The position numbers and the translations under genes were made by a program. The notes under the pieces are model-generated. The model worked only from the letters and a program-made list of their open reading frames with translations. It ran no database searches and was not told where the DNA came from. Below, in pieces: positions 8,336 to 16,335 of a stretch of DNA of 64,000 nucleotides. Each line of letters begins with the position of its first letter. The first letter of the stretch is position 1. This stretch comes from Chryseobacterium indologenes. Lineage in GTDB: Bacteria; Bacteroidota; Bacteroidia; Flavobacteriales; Weeksellaceae. The DNA lies in contig CP065590.1 in the NCBI GenBank assembly GCA_016025055.1, forward strand, positions 4,278,001 through 4,342,000. Reading direction: 5' to 3'.

Positions 8336-9276
8336 TTAGAGGAAAGTAGAGTATCCAAGGCGGCTGGCATTTCTTTCATCATCCTCAAGACTGAAGGAAT
8401 ATTCAACCTTTTCTGTCACAAAATTCTCTTCCACATCCACTGTTACAGGAAGAAAATAATCATACAGCGCCTGAAGTACTTTTCTGAAAGGGCTTCCGGG
8501 AATATATTTCTCCATATCCTCATAAGGAATAGGCCCGATATTCACCACCCAGTTCCGCTGCCCGTCCATGTGCTTTCCACTCGGAATATACGTTACTCCC
8601 AATCTGGAATTTCCCAATAACATAGAATCGTCATTTTTCTCTATTTCATCAATAATGTTCGGAGAAAAAGTAACGACTACAGGCACCTGTAAAAAGGCTG
8701 TCATACATCTTTCAAACCATTTTTTACTTCCTCTTATCTGATGAAAAAACGGCAGAATATGCATAAAGATGTATGCGTTTTGCTTATCCAGCATGGTAAT
8801 CAAAGGCCAAAGCTCACTTACCGTTTCCAGCAAGGCATCTGTATTACTCGTAATATCAAACTCTGATTCTTTCAGTAAGGAACTGATCTCTGTAAAAAAA
8901 ACTTCCAGCTCAAAAGGACGGAAAAATTTTCTGGCGTCCTCTTCTACTCTTTTTGTCTTCGGATTTCCCTTACAACGGTATCAACATTTTTTCTGGAGGC
9001 TCCAAGGGACGGAGGATGAAAAAGACCTTCAGGAAGATAGTCATAAATACCTTCTCTATAACTTTCTATCGTAAATACTTCCTCATCAAAACCTAAGTAA
9101 CTGCTGGTAATACTTTTAATATCCTTAAGATAGGCACGGTCATTCACGCCGACTCTTTCAATAAAAATATTACTTACAGCCCGGTGGTATTTCAGCAGAT
9201 TGACTGCCACAGCTTCAGCCTTGAAGTCGGTCTGGAGCTTATTGTAATTCATGTCTACAATATTATTCTCATGCAT
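8336..9276 (-). CDS. tssG: Type VI secretion baseplate protein TssG (frameshifted)
   Basis: Two overlapping-frame segments make one gene of about 313 residues. The N-terminal part (9276 to about 8955) holds ESYREGIYDYLPEGLFHPPS. The C-terminal part continues as KRVEEDARKFFRPFELEVFF and ends RLGYSTFL, close to the usual TssG end. The break falls in a run of five T on the plus strand (8950-8954): one more base restores a continuous frame. TssG is part of the baseplate wedge with TssE, TssF and TssK. The gene leads the tssG-tssN-tssK cluster. A sequencing error and a genuine mutation are both possible; a real break would disable the secretion apparatus. Confidence 0.75.
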
Positions 9277-9747
9277 AGTGTTTCCTGTGATTATGACTTG
9301 TAAAGATAATATATCTCATAAGTTTGAAAAAATATTTTAACAATAATTTTATTCTAAAAATACTAATTTATTGATATTAGTAAGAAAATTTTTCTGCAAA
9401 TACCGTAAAGATACGGAGAAAAGCCGGGTAAATCAAAGTTTATAATTTACATTTTAAAGTTCATAATCAGGTATTTAAACGAGAATATCCCAACACAATA
9501 TGTACATTTTAATGATCAAATAAGTTTTTGTTTAAAATCATTAATTAGCGTTATCAATTGATTGACCCTATCTATAATTTTGAACTGCCACTTCCCTGTT
9601 TGTCCAAAAGTTCTACAAATCTGAGAATTTTCTCATGGCCGGAAGGTTAAATTTTATTAACATAATATTATAACAATAAATCGGCGATAGGTAATGCTCA
9701 TTCCGAACGTGGGCCGTATCTTTGCAGACTGAAAATTGTTATTTAAA
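9277..9747. other. Intergenic region between the T6SS cluster and the nuclease gene
   Basis: 471 nt between divergent genes, very AT-rich. On the minus strand a weak -7-like box, TATCTTTA (plus coordinates 9301-9308), sits about 25 nt before the tssG start. A small perfect hairpin, CCGTA/TACGG, lies at 9403-9416. The nuclease promoter is listed separately. No coding sequence is seen. Confidence 0.4.
9717..9724 (+). promoter_or_regulatory. -7 promoter box of the S1/P1 nuclease gene
   Basis: TATCTTTG matches TAnnTTTG exactly, 23 nt before the ATG at 9748. No clear -33 TTG was found at the usual distance. Confidence 0.5.
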
Positions 9748-10539
9748 ATGAAAAGTATTTATTCTAAAATTCTGATTTTAGCATTCATCGCCTCTTCACT
9801 TTATTCTTATGCGTGGGGATTAACGGGACACAGAGTTATCGCTGAAATCGCCCAGAACCACCTTTCCGGAAAAGCAAGAAGAGAAATCAGAAAGATCATG
9901 GGAAAAGAACGTCTTGCGTACTGGGCCAACTGGCCGGATTTTATCAAATCTGATACAACAGGAGTATGGAAGCAGGCTTCATCATGGCATTATGTAAACA
10001 TTGATCCTCAGACTGATTTTAAAAATTTCGGAGATAATCTGAAAATGCAGGCCGGACCTAGCCTTTATACCCAGGTAAACACCCTGTCAAGCCAGATTAA
10101 AGACAAAAATACATCTGAAAAAGACAGAAAAATTGCTTTAATTTTCCTTATTCACATCATGGGAGATCTGGCACAGCCTTTACACGTAGGAAGAGCAGAT
10201 GATTTAGGCGGAAATAAAATCAATGTCACTTATTTCGGAGATAAAACCAATTTGCATTCCGTTTGGGACGGAAAATTAGTAGATTCCCAGAAGTACAGTT
10301 ATACGGAATATTCCAGACTTCTGGATATTAAATCGAAAGAAGAAGTAAAGCAGATTCAATCCGGAACCCTGGAAGACTGGTTATATGATTCTCATAAAAT
10401 TGCCAATAAAATCTATGCACAGACACCTGACGGTTCAAAATTATCCTATGACTATCAGTACAAGTTTAATGAAACGCTTGAAAGACAACTTCTATATGGA
10501 GGATTGAGACTGGCAAAAGTTTTGAACGAACTTTTTTAA
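9748..10539 (+). CDS. S1/P1-type zinc-dependent nuclease
   Basis: 263 residues from ATG 9748; a TTG at 9736 would only add MLFK and is less likely. The signal peptide ends at about YAW, which makes Trp the mature N-terminus, as required in this family where the N-terminal Trp binds zinc. Zinc ligands follow in order: WGLTGHRVI, WHYVNID, HIMGDLAQPLHVG and NLHSVWD. The enzyme cleaves single-stranded DNA and RNA and releases 3'-terminal phosphate from nucleotides. It should act in the periplasm or outside the cell for nutrient recovery. It has its own -7 box and a strong terminator, so it is monocistronic. Confidence 0.92.
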   Translation: MKSIYSKILILAFIASSLYSYAWGLTGHRVIAEIAQNHLSGKARREIRKIMGKERLAYWANWPDFIKSDTTGVWKQASSWHYVNIDPQTDFKNFGDNLKMQAGPSLYTQVNTLSSQIKDKNTSEKDRKIALIFLIHIMGDLAQPLHVGRADDLGGNKINVTYFGDKTNLHSVWDGKLVDSQKYSYTEYSRLLDIKSKEEVKQIQSGTLEDWLYDSHKIANKIYAQTPDGSKLSYDYQYKFNETLERQLLYGGLRLAKVLNELF

Positions 10540-10862
10540 ATCAAAATTATTTTCAACAATTATATATATAAACGGGACTTCGGTTTCGTTTTTTTTTTCA
10601 CAATCGTGAAGACTCATCAATCATAATTTTTCATAAATCTGCAAACAGATGATCATAATATACCGGCAGGTGGAATAATTTTTGCTTGTATAACAGTGAA
10701 GAAAAAACACAAAACCTACTATTTATCAATGACTTAAATTGAATATTTTAGTTTTTTACTGTATTTTACATCATGCAAAATATAAAAAAGTAAATCTTGT
10801 GTAACCTTTTTACCTTTTCAAACGTATATTATATAGTAACTCTTTTTTGAGGATAAAAATAA
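10540..10862. other. Intergenic region upstream of rpoD
   Basis: 323 nt. Apart from the terminator of the nuclease gene it is AT-rich with no open frame of interest. No exact TAnnTTTG box was found before rpoD, so its promoter cannot be placed. Confidence 0.4.
10571..10598 (+). terminator. UUCG-tetraloop terminator of the nuclease gene
   Basis: AACGGGAC (10571-10578), a TTCG loop and GTTTCGTT (10583-10590) form an 8-bp stem with two G-U pairs, followed by eight T. This is a textbook intrinsic terminator. Confidence 0.88.
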
Positions 10863-11728
10863 ATGAGACAATTAAAGATCACTAAGCAGGTTACCAATAG
10901 GGAAACTGCTTCATTAGACAAGTACTTGCAGGAAATTGGTAAAGTAGAACTGATCACTGCGGACGAAGAAGTAGAATTGGCACAAAGAATACGTGCTGGC
11001 GACAGAGCTGCACTTGAGAAATTAATCAAAGCCAACCTTCGTTTCGTAGTTTCCGTATCTAAACAATACCAGAATCAAGGCCTTTCTTTACCCGATTTGA
11101 TTAATGAAGGTAACTTAGGATTGATGAAAGCGGCAAAAGGTATGATGAAACTAGAGGTTTCAAATTTATCTCTTATGCAGTATGGTGGATCCGTCAATCA
11201 ATTTTGCAGGCGTTGGCTGAGCAATCAAGAATTGTAAGACTTCCGTTGAACAAAATTGGTTCCATCAATAAAATTAATAAAGCATACGCTCACCTTGAAC
11301 AGGAAAACGAAAGACCACCTTCTCCGGAAGAATTGGCCGAAGTTCTTGACATGAGCGAGGAGGATATCAAAGAATCTATGAAAAACTCCGGAAGACACCT
11401 GTCTATGGATGCACCTTTAGTAGAAGGTGAAGATTCTAACCTTTATGATGTATTGCGTTCAGGAGAATCACCAAGCCCGGATAAAGATCTGATGCTTGAG
11501 TCTCTGCAAATCGAGATTGAGAGAGCATTGAATACTCTGACTCCAAGAGAGGCTGATTTGGTAAGATTATACTTCGGACTGAACGGGAAACACCCAATGA
11601 CTTTAGAAGAAATTGGTGAAACTTTCGACCTTACAAGAGAGAGAGTACGTCAGATCAAAGAAAAAGCGATCAAGAGATTGAAACACAACACCAGAAGTAA
11701 GATTCTGAAATCTTATTTAGGTAAATAA
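10863..11728 (+). CDS. rpoD: Principal sigma factor RpoD/SigA (apparent one-base frameshift)
   Basis: The composite product is 288 residues, the normal size of the Bacteroidetes primary sigma factor, which lacks region 1.1. The first frame gives regions 1.2-2.2 ([20 protein letters not shown] ... [17 protein letters not shown]). The second gives regions 2.4-4.2, ending in the -35-binding HTH ([19 protein letters not shown]). The frame breaks at 11135-11138, where AAAA stands for an expected AAAAA. Adding one A restores the [20 protein letters not shown] core of region 2.3-2.4. Because the gene is essential, an uncorrected base-call error is the best explanation. It directs transcription from the TAnnTTTG promoters seen throughout the window. 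Confidence 0.92.
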
Positions 11729-11749
11729 TTTTCGCGTACAATGTAACAG

Positions 11750-11782
11750 GCGGAGTTTGATTTTCAAACTCCGCTTTTTTTT
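11750..11782 (+). terminator. rpoD terminator
   Basis: GCGGAGTTTGA (11750-11760) pairs with CAAACTCCGC (11765-11774), followed by eight T. Confidence 0.85.
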
Positions 11783-11916
11783 GTAACAATATCCGAAATA
11801 TAGTCAACTAATTAAAATCATAGTTCAAATAGGAACTGAAGAGAATTTAAATGCGTATTTTTAAATATTGATGCAGAATGATTTTCTATAGTAAACACCG
11901 TTAACAAAAACAATCT

Positions 11917-12510
11917 ATGAAAAAAATGATCTTCGCCTCTGCCATAGCTCTTTCTTTATTTTCCTGCAGAGAAAACAAACCGGAAAATGCCGTAGAAGAT
12001 AATGCCGTTGACAACGCAGAATCTTCAGTGTCAGCCTCATTTAAAAGTTATCGTGGGAATGACACAACCGTTGATAATATCTATTTTGAACTGATTAAAA
12101 ATGATAAAAAGCTGACCGACCTCAACACCAAAATTGTGAAAACATTTGAGGAAACAGGAAAAGCTTTAGCTCAATATAAAAGTGTTTTAAACACCTCAGC
12201 ATCATTTTATCAGGATGCAGCCCAGCAGACAAAACAGATTCAGGATACCCTGATCAGGCAGCAGATAGAACAGGAAATTCTGGCCAGCTCGGAACAGTAT
12301 GATCTTAAAGTTAAAAATATTACAGATCGTATCAACCAGATTACCAAAAACAATGAAACACTTACTAACTTATATACTGCTTTTAAAATCAGAAAAACGC
12401 TTCCCGAAATTGAAAAATATCAAAATGCACATCCTTTAAAAACAGATAGCCTGGATAGCTTTATCAGCAGGCAAAACAAACTTCTGGAAGAACTAAAAAA
12501 TGTAAAATAA
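11917..12510 (+). CDS. Hypothetical lipoprotein, mostly helical
   Basis: 197 residues. The signal peptide ends in a lipobox LFSC (Cys at residue 17), so the mature protein is lipid-anchored, facing the periplasm or the surface. The rest is strongly charged and Gln/Lys/Asn-rich, with long helical stretches (for example residues 75-165) likely to form coiled coils. No enzyme motif is seen. It ends 8 nt before the acetyltransferase gene at 12519, and the two may share a transcript. No function is proposed. Confidence 0.75.
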   Translation: MKKMIFASAIALSLFSCRENKPENAVEDNAVDNAESSVSASFKSYRGNDTTVDNIYFELIKNDKKLTDLNTKIVKTFEETGKALAQYKSVLNTSASFYQDAAQQTKQIQDTLIRQQIEQEILASSEQYDLKVKNITDRINQITKNNETLTNLYTAFKIRKTLPEIEKYQNAHPLKTDSLDSFISRQNKLLEELKNVK

Positions 12511-12518
12511 CACCTCTT

Positions 12519-13019
12519 ATGAATTATACTACGAAATGGCTTACAGATAAAACACGTGTTGAAGAACTCGTAGATTTTTTTATTACCCACAAAACAGATT
12601 CCTATATTTCCCACAGTGAAATTATGTATGGCAGAGCTCTTGATTCCGAACACTGGAATCCTGATCTGAGAGCAGTACTGAGAGCACAACTGATGGAAGA
12701 TTATAACTATGATGAGACGTCAAAATTAAAGATTCTCATTGCAGAAGATGAAAACGGAAAAATTGCAGGAATGCTTGTTTTCAATGTAATCAGCAGTCCT
12801 TTTAAAAAATATGCGGTTTTAGAAGATATGCTTTTGGATCAGTCTGTGAGAGGCCAGTCTCTGGGAAGTAAATTGCTGCAGGAAGTAATTGAAGATTCCA
12901 AAAACTGGGGCATCAGCTTTATCATGCTGGAAAGTGGAGTCAACAACCATGGTGCTCATCATTTTTTTGAGAAGTATGGATTTCAGAAAGTGTCTGAAAG
13001 TTTTATGTTAACATTATAA
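12519..13019 (+). CDS. GNAT-family N-acetyltransferase
   Basis: 166 residues. The acetyl-CoA-binding motif A is clear in the middle (EDMLLDQSVRGQSLGSKLLQ, a Q/RxxGxG/A-type loop), followed by motif B around HHFFEKYGFQKVSES near the end. The substrate, an amine on a small molecule or protein, cannot be read from the sequence. It sits 8 nt after a lipoprotein gene and 23 nt before a flavin monooxygenase gene, so a small operon is likely. There are no signs of truncation. Confidence 0.82.
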   Translation: MNYTTKWLTDKTRVEELVDFFITHKTDSYISHSEIMYGRALDSEHWNPDLRAVLRAQLMEDYNYDETSKLKILIAEDENGKIAGMLVFNVISSPFKKYAVLEDMLLDQSVRGQSLGSKLLQEVIEDSKNWGISFIMLESGVNNHGAHHFFEKYGFQKVSESFMLTL

Positions 13020-13042
13020 TGTAAACTTAAAAAAGTATCCTG

Positions 13043-14161
13043 ATGAATTCAATTTCAATAATCGGAGCCGGAATCGGTGGATTGACTCTTGGGAATGTTC
13101 TCAAGCAGCATCAATACGATTTTACCATCTACGAATCTGCCCATGAAATAAAACCTGTTGGAGCCGGGATCATGATGGCAGTCAATGCAATGCAGGTTTT
13201 TGACCGGCTAGGACTAAAAGAGAAAATTGAAAGTGCAGGAAACAAAATTCACAGAATTACGATAGCCGACGAATCCTTACGGACGATTTCACAGACAGAA
13301 ATTCTTGACCTGGAAAAACAATACAACTCTTGCAATGTAGCCATTCACCGCGCTGAACTTCAACGGATTCTTGCCGAAAACCTCAAAACAGAAGACATTC
13401 TTCTCAACCATTCTCTGCAAAAAATTGAAAAAAAAGAAAACTACATTATAAATTTTGAAAACGGAACCCGGATAGAAACCAAAGTTGTTTTCGGAGCAGA
13501 TGGTATAAAATCCAAGGTAAGAAATCAGATTCTGAAAACCGGTACCATCAGAAGTGCAAACCAAAAGTGCTGGCGTGGTCTGGTGGATTTTGAACTGCCC
13601 GAAAAATATCATCAGGAAGCTTTTGAAATGTGGGGCAAAGGAAAAAGGTTTGGCTTTGTAAAAATTTCTGATAAAAAAGTCTACTGGTATGCCTGCATTA
13701 ATGAGAAAAGTTTTAGCCGACACGCAATGATTTCTGATATTTTCAGTGATTTTGATTCTTTAGTTCTGCATATTATTGACTCTACTGCAAAGGAAAATAT
13801 TATTTGTAATACTATTTCTGACCTCTCTCCCATCCCGGACTGGTATACTGAAAATCTATGCCTGATCGGAGATGCGGCCCACGCTACGACGCCCAATATG
13901 GGACAAGGTGCCTGCCAGGCGATTGAAGATGCGTACATCATCGGCAGGCTACTGGAAAAAACCGATGATTTCAATGTAATATTTGAGGAATTTCAGAAAA
14001 TAAGAAGAAAAAAGGTAGATTATATCGTTAATACAAGCAGAAATATCGGAAAAATTTCTCAATGGGAAAAAGGAAATACTTTACGTAACTTCTTCATGAG
14101 ATTGATTCCGGATAGCACCCAAGAAAAAATGGCTCGTAAAATTATTGAACTGGAAATGTAG
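13043..14161 (+). CDS. FAD-dependent aromatic-ring-type monooxygenase (PHBH fold)
   Basis: 372 residues. The Rossmann motif GAGIGGLTLG is at residues 8-17, a DG-type motif (GADGIKSKVR) is near residue 150, and the second FAD motif (LIGDAAHATTPNMGQGACQA) is near residue 275. This set defines group A flavoprotein monooxygenases related to p-hydroxybenzoate hydroxylase, which use NAD(P)H and O2 to hydroxylate aromatic or other electron-rich substrates. The tetracycline-inactivating Tet(X) enzymes share the fold, but nothing here points specifically to Tet(X). It follows the acetyltransferase by 23 nt and precedes the S9 peptidase by 39 nt. Confidence 0.85.
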   Translation: MNSISIIGAGIGGLTLGNVLKQHQYDFTIYESAHEIKPVGAGIMMAVNAMQVFDRLGLKEKIESAGNKIHRITIADESLRTISQTEILDLEKQYNSCNVAIHRAELQRILAENLKTEDILLNHSLQKIEKKENYIINFENGTRIETKVVFGADGIKSKVRNQILKTGTIRSANQKCWRGLVDFELPEKYHQEAFEMWGKGKRFGFVKISDKKVYWYACINEKSFSRHAMISDIFSDFDSLVLHIIDSTAKENIICNTISDLSPIPDWYTENLCLIGDAAHATTPNMGQGACQAIEDAYIIGRLLEKTDDFNVIFEEFQKIRRKKVDYIVNTSRNIGKISQWEKGNTLRNFFMRLIPDSTQEKMARKIIELEM

Positions 14162-14200
14162 TATTTATGTAAATTTAATAACCTTGAAAATAATAAAAAA

Positions 14201-16234
14201 ATGAAAAAAATCTTTTATGCATTACTCCTCATGTTAGGGTTTCAGAGCTTACAGTCACAAGACATCCCGCTATTGGACAGGGCACTTTTTTTTGGAAATC
14301 CTGAAATTTCAGGAGGCAAACTGAGTCCTGACGGAAAATGGATTTCTTTTACAAAAGAGTATGAAGGAATCATGAACATCTGGGTAAAAAAAATTGATGA
14401 ACCTTTTGAAAAAGCACGCCCCCTGACAGATAGCAAAAGACCGTTGAACGGATACTTCTGGTCTGATGATGGGAAGTACATCCTGTACGTGAAAGACAAA
14501 AACGGTGACGAGAATATGAATATTTTTGCCGTAGATCCAATGGCAAAAGCAACCAAAGGCGTGCCCGAATCAAGAAATATCACACCTCTACAAGAGGTAG
14601 CTGCACAGATTTATATGGTCAGTAAAAAAGATCCTGATCTGCTCATGATAGGATTAAATAACCGTGATAAAGCATGGCATGACCTGTATTCTTTAAAAAT
14701 TTCTACAGGGGAACTGAAAAAAATATTTGAAAATACGAACCGCATCACAAGATATAATTTTGACTGGGATGAAAAACTCAGAATAGTAAATAAAACTGAT
14801 GAAAAAGGAAATACCCAGTTTCTGTATAAAGATGGAGATCAACTAACGCCGATCTATGAGACATTGGTTACAGAGGAAGCATATATTCCCAGCTGGAACG
14901 AAGATAATTCTAAATTCTATCTGGTGACAAATAAAGGAGACATCGATAAGTCTACCCTATTTTTAATGGATCCGAAGACTAAAAAGACGACCAAAATAGA
15001 AAGTGATCCCAAAGGAAAAGTAGATTTCGGCAACCTATTTATAGACCGCAACACCAGAAAAATCATTGCAACGTCTTATACCGGTGATAAGACTGAAAAT
15101 TACTGGAAAGATAAAACATGGGAAGACAATTACAAATTCCTCCAGAATAAATTTCCTGGAAGAGAGATAGACTTCTCCAGTTCTACAAAAGATTATTCTA
15201 AATCTTTAGTGACAGCCTGGGGAGATCAATATGCTTCCGAATCTTACTTCTTTGATGCAAAAACCAAAGAGCTGGTTTTTCAGTACACGCCAAGAGCGGA
15301 GTTAAAAAAAGTTGAAAAGTATCTTGCTTCTATGACTCCTATCACGTACAAAAGTAGTGATGGTCTTGAAATTCCGGCTTATCTTACTTTACCGGCAGGA
15401 TCAACGGGCAAAAATGTACCCATGGTCGTTCTCGTTCACGGAGGGCCAAAAGGACCCAGAGATTATTGGGGCTACAACTCTATTGTACAGTTTTTGGCGA
15501 ACAGAGGTTATGCGGTATTGCAACCTAATTTCAGAGCCAGCGGAGGTTACGGCAAAAAGTTTCAGAATGCAGGAGATTTGCAATGGGGAAAGCTGATGCA
15601 GGATGACATCACCTGGGGAGTTAAACACTTGATAGAAAAAGGAATCGCTGATAAAAACAAAGTAGTTATCATGGGTGGAAGCTATGGTGGCTATGCAACA
15701 TTGGCAGGCTTAGCCTTTACCCCCGAAGTGTATGCTGCCGGAGTAGACATTGTAGGACCTAGTAATCTTTTTACTTTACTGGATTCGGTTCCTGCTTACT
15801 GGGAATCTTTCCGGGCGGCATTATACGGAATGGTAGGAGATCCTAAAACAGAAGAAGGTAAAAAACGTATGTACGAAGCAAGTCCTTTATTCAGTGTAGA
15901 CAAGATCAATAAACCATTATTGATTGTACAGGGTGCCAATGATCCGAGGGTTAAACAGGCCGAGGCAGACCAGATTGTCATTGCTCTTCGTGAAAAAGGT
16001 AAAAAAGTGAACTATATTCTCGCAGATGATGAAGGCCACGGATTCCGTAAACCGGTGAACAGTATGGCCATGTATGCTGAAACTGAGAAATTCCTTTCTG
16101 AAGTTATCGGAGGAAGATATCAGAAAGATATGCCGGAAAATGTGGCAAAGCGACTGAAAGAAATGACCGTCGACATAAAGTCTGTTACCTATACCCCGGC
16201 AAAAGACACCAAAGAACAAAAAGTTTCAAAGTAA
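14201..16234 (+). CDS. S9 family prolyl-oligopeptidase-like serine peptidase
   Basis: 677 residues. A signal peptide (to about residue 20, QSLQSQ) is followed by an N-terminal beta-propeller of repeated WD-like blades (residues 25-380) and a C-terminal alpha/beta hydrolase domain. The catalytic triad is visible: Ser494 in GGSYGGY, Asp581 in ANDPRVK and His613 in DEGHGF. Members cleave peptides after Pro, Ala or acidic residues and act as dipeptidyl- or acylaminoacyl-type peptidases. Export suggests a role in periplasmic or external peptide breakdown for nutrition. The precise specificity is not readable. A clear terminator follows. Confidence 0.92.
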   Translation: MKKIFYALLLMLGFQSLQSQDIPLLDRALFFGNPEISGGKLSPDGKWISFTKEYEGIMNIWVKKIDEPFEKARPLTDSKRPLNGYFWSDDGKYILYVKDKNGDENMNIFAVDPMAKATKGVPESRNITPLQEVAAQIYMVSKKDPDLLMIGLNNRDKAWHDLYSLKISTGELKKIFENTNRITRYNFDWDEKLRIVNKTDEKGNTQFLYKDGDQLTPIYETLVTEEAYIPSWNEDNSKFYLVTNKGDIDKSTLFLMDPKTKKTTKIESDPKGKVDFGNLFIDRNTRKIIATSYTGDKTENYWKDKTWEDNYKFLQNKFPGREIDFSSSTKDYSKSLVTAWGDQYASESYFFDAKTKELVFQYTPRAELKKVEKYLASMTPITYKSSDGLEIPAYLTLPAGSTGKNVPMVVLVHGGPKGPRDYWGYNSIVQFLANRGYAVLQPNFRASGGYGKKFQNAGDLQWGKLMQDDITWGVKHLIEKGIADKNKVVIMGGSYGGYATLAGLAFTPEVYAAGVDIVGPSNLFTLLDSVPAYWESFRAALYGMVGDPKTEEGKKRMYEASPLFSVDKINKPLLIVQGANDPRVKQAEADQIVIALREKGKKVNYILADDEGHGFRKPVNSMAMYAETEKFLSEVIGGRYQKDMPENVAKRLKEMTVDIKSVTYTPAKDTKEQKVSK

Positions 16235-16252
16235 GACTCAAATGTATAAAAC

Positions 16253-16286
16253 AAAGCCACTTCAGCAATGAAGTGGCTTTAATTTT
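16253..16286. terminator. Terminator between the S9 peptidase and multicopper oxidase genes
   Basis: AAAGCCACTTCA (16253-16264) and TGAAGTGGCTTT (16269-16280) form a perfect 12-bp stem with a GCAA loop and a T-rich tail, between convergent genes. Confidence 0.85.
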
Positions 16287-16335
16287 TCAAACAAGATGTA
16301 TGCAAAAGATGTTTGAAACTTATTGTACTATAAAT

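Noticed and set aside
11135..11138. Programmed ribosomal frameshift in rpoD
   Set aside because: There is no slippery heptamer of the X_XXY_YYZ type, and many unrelated genes in the window have the same one-base loss in short runs, so a systematic base-call error is simpler.
13043..14161. Tet(X)-type tetracycline monooxygenase
   Set aside because: The motifs only show the shared PHBH fold; no resistance context or specific similarity could be seen.
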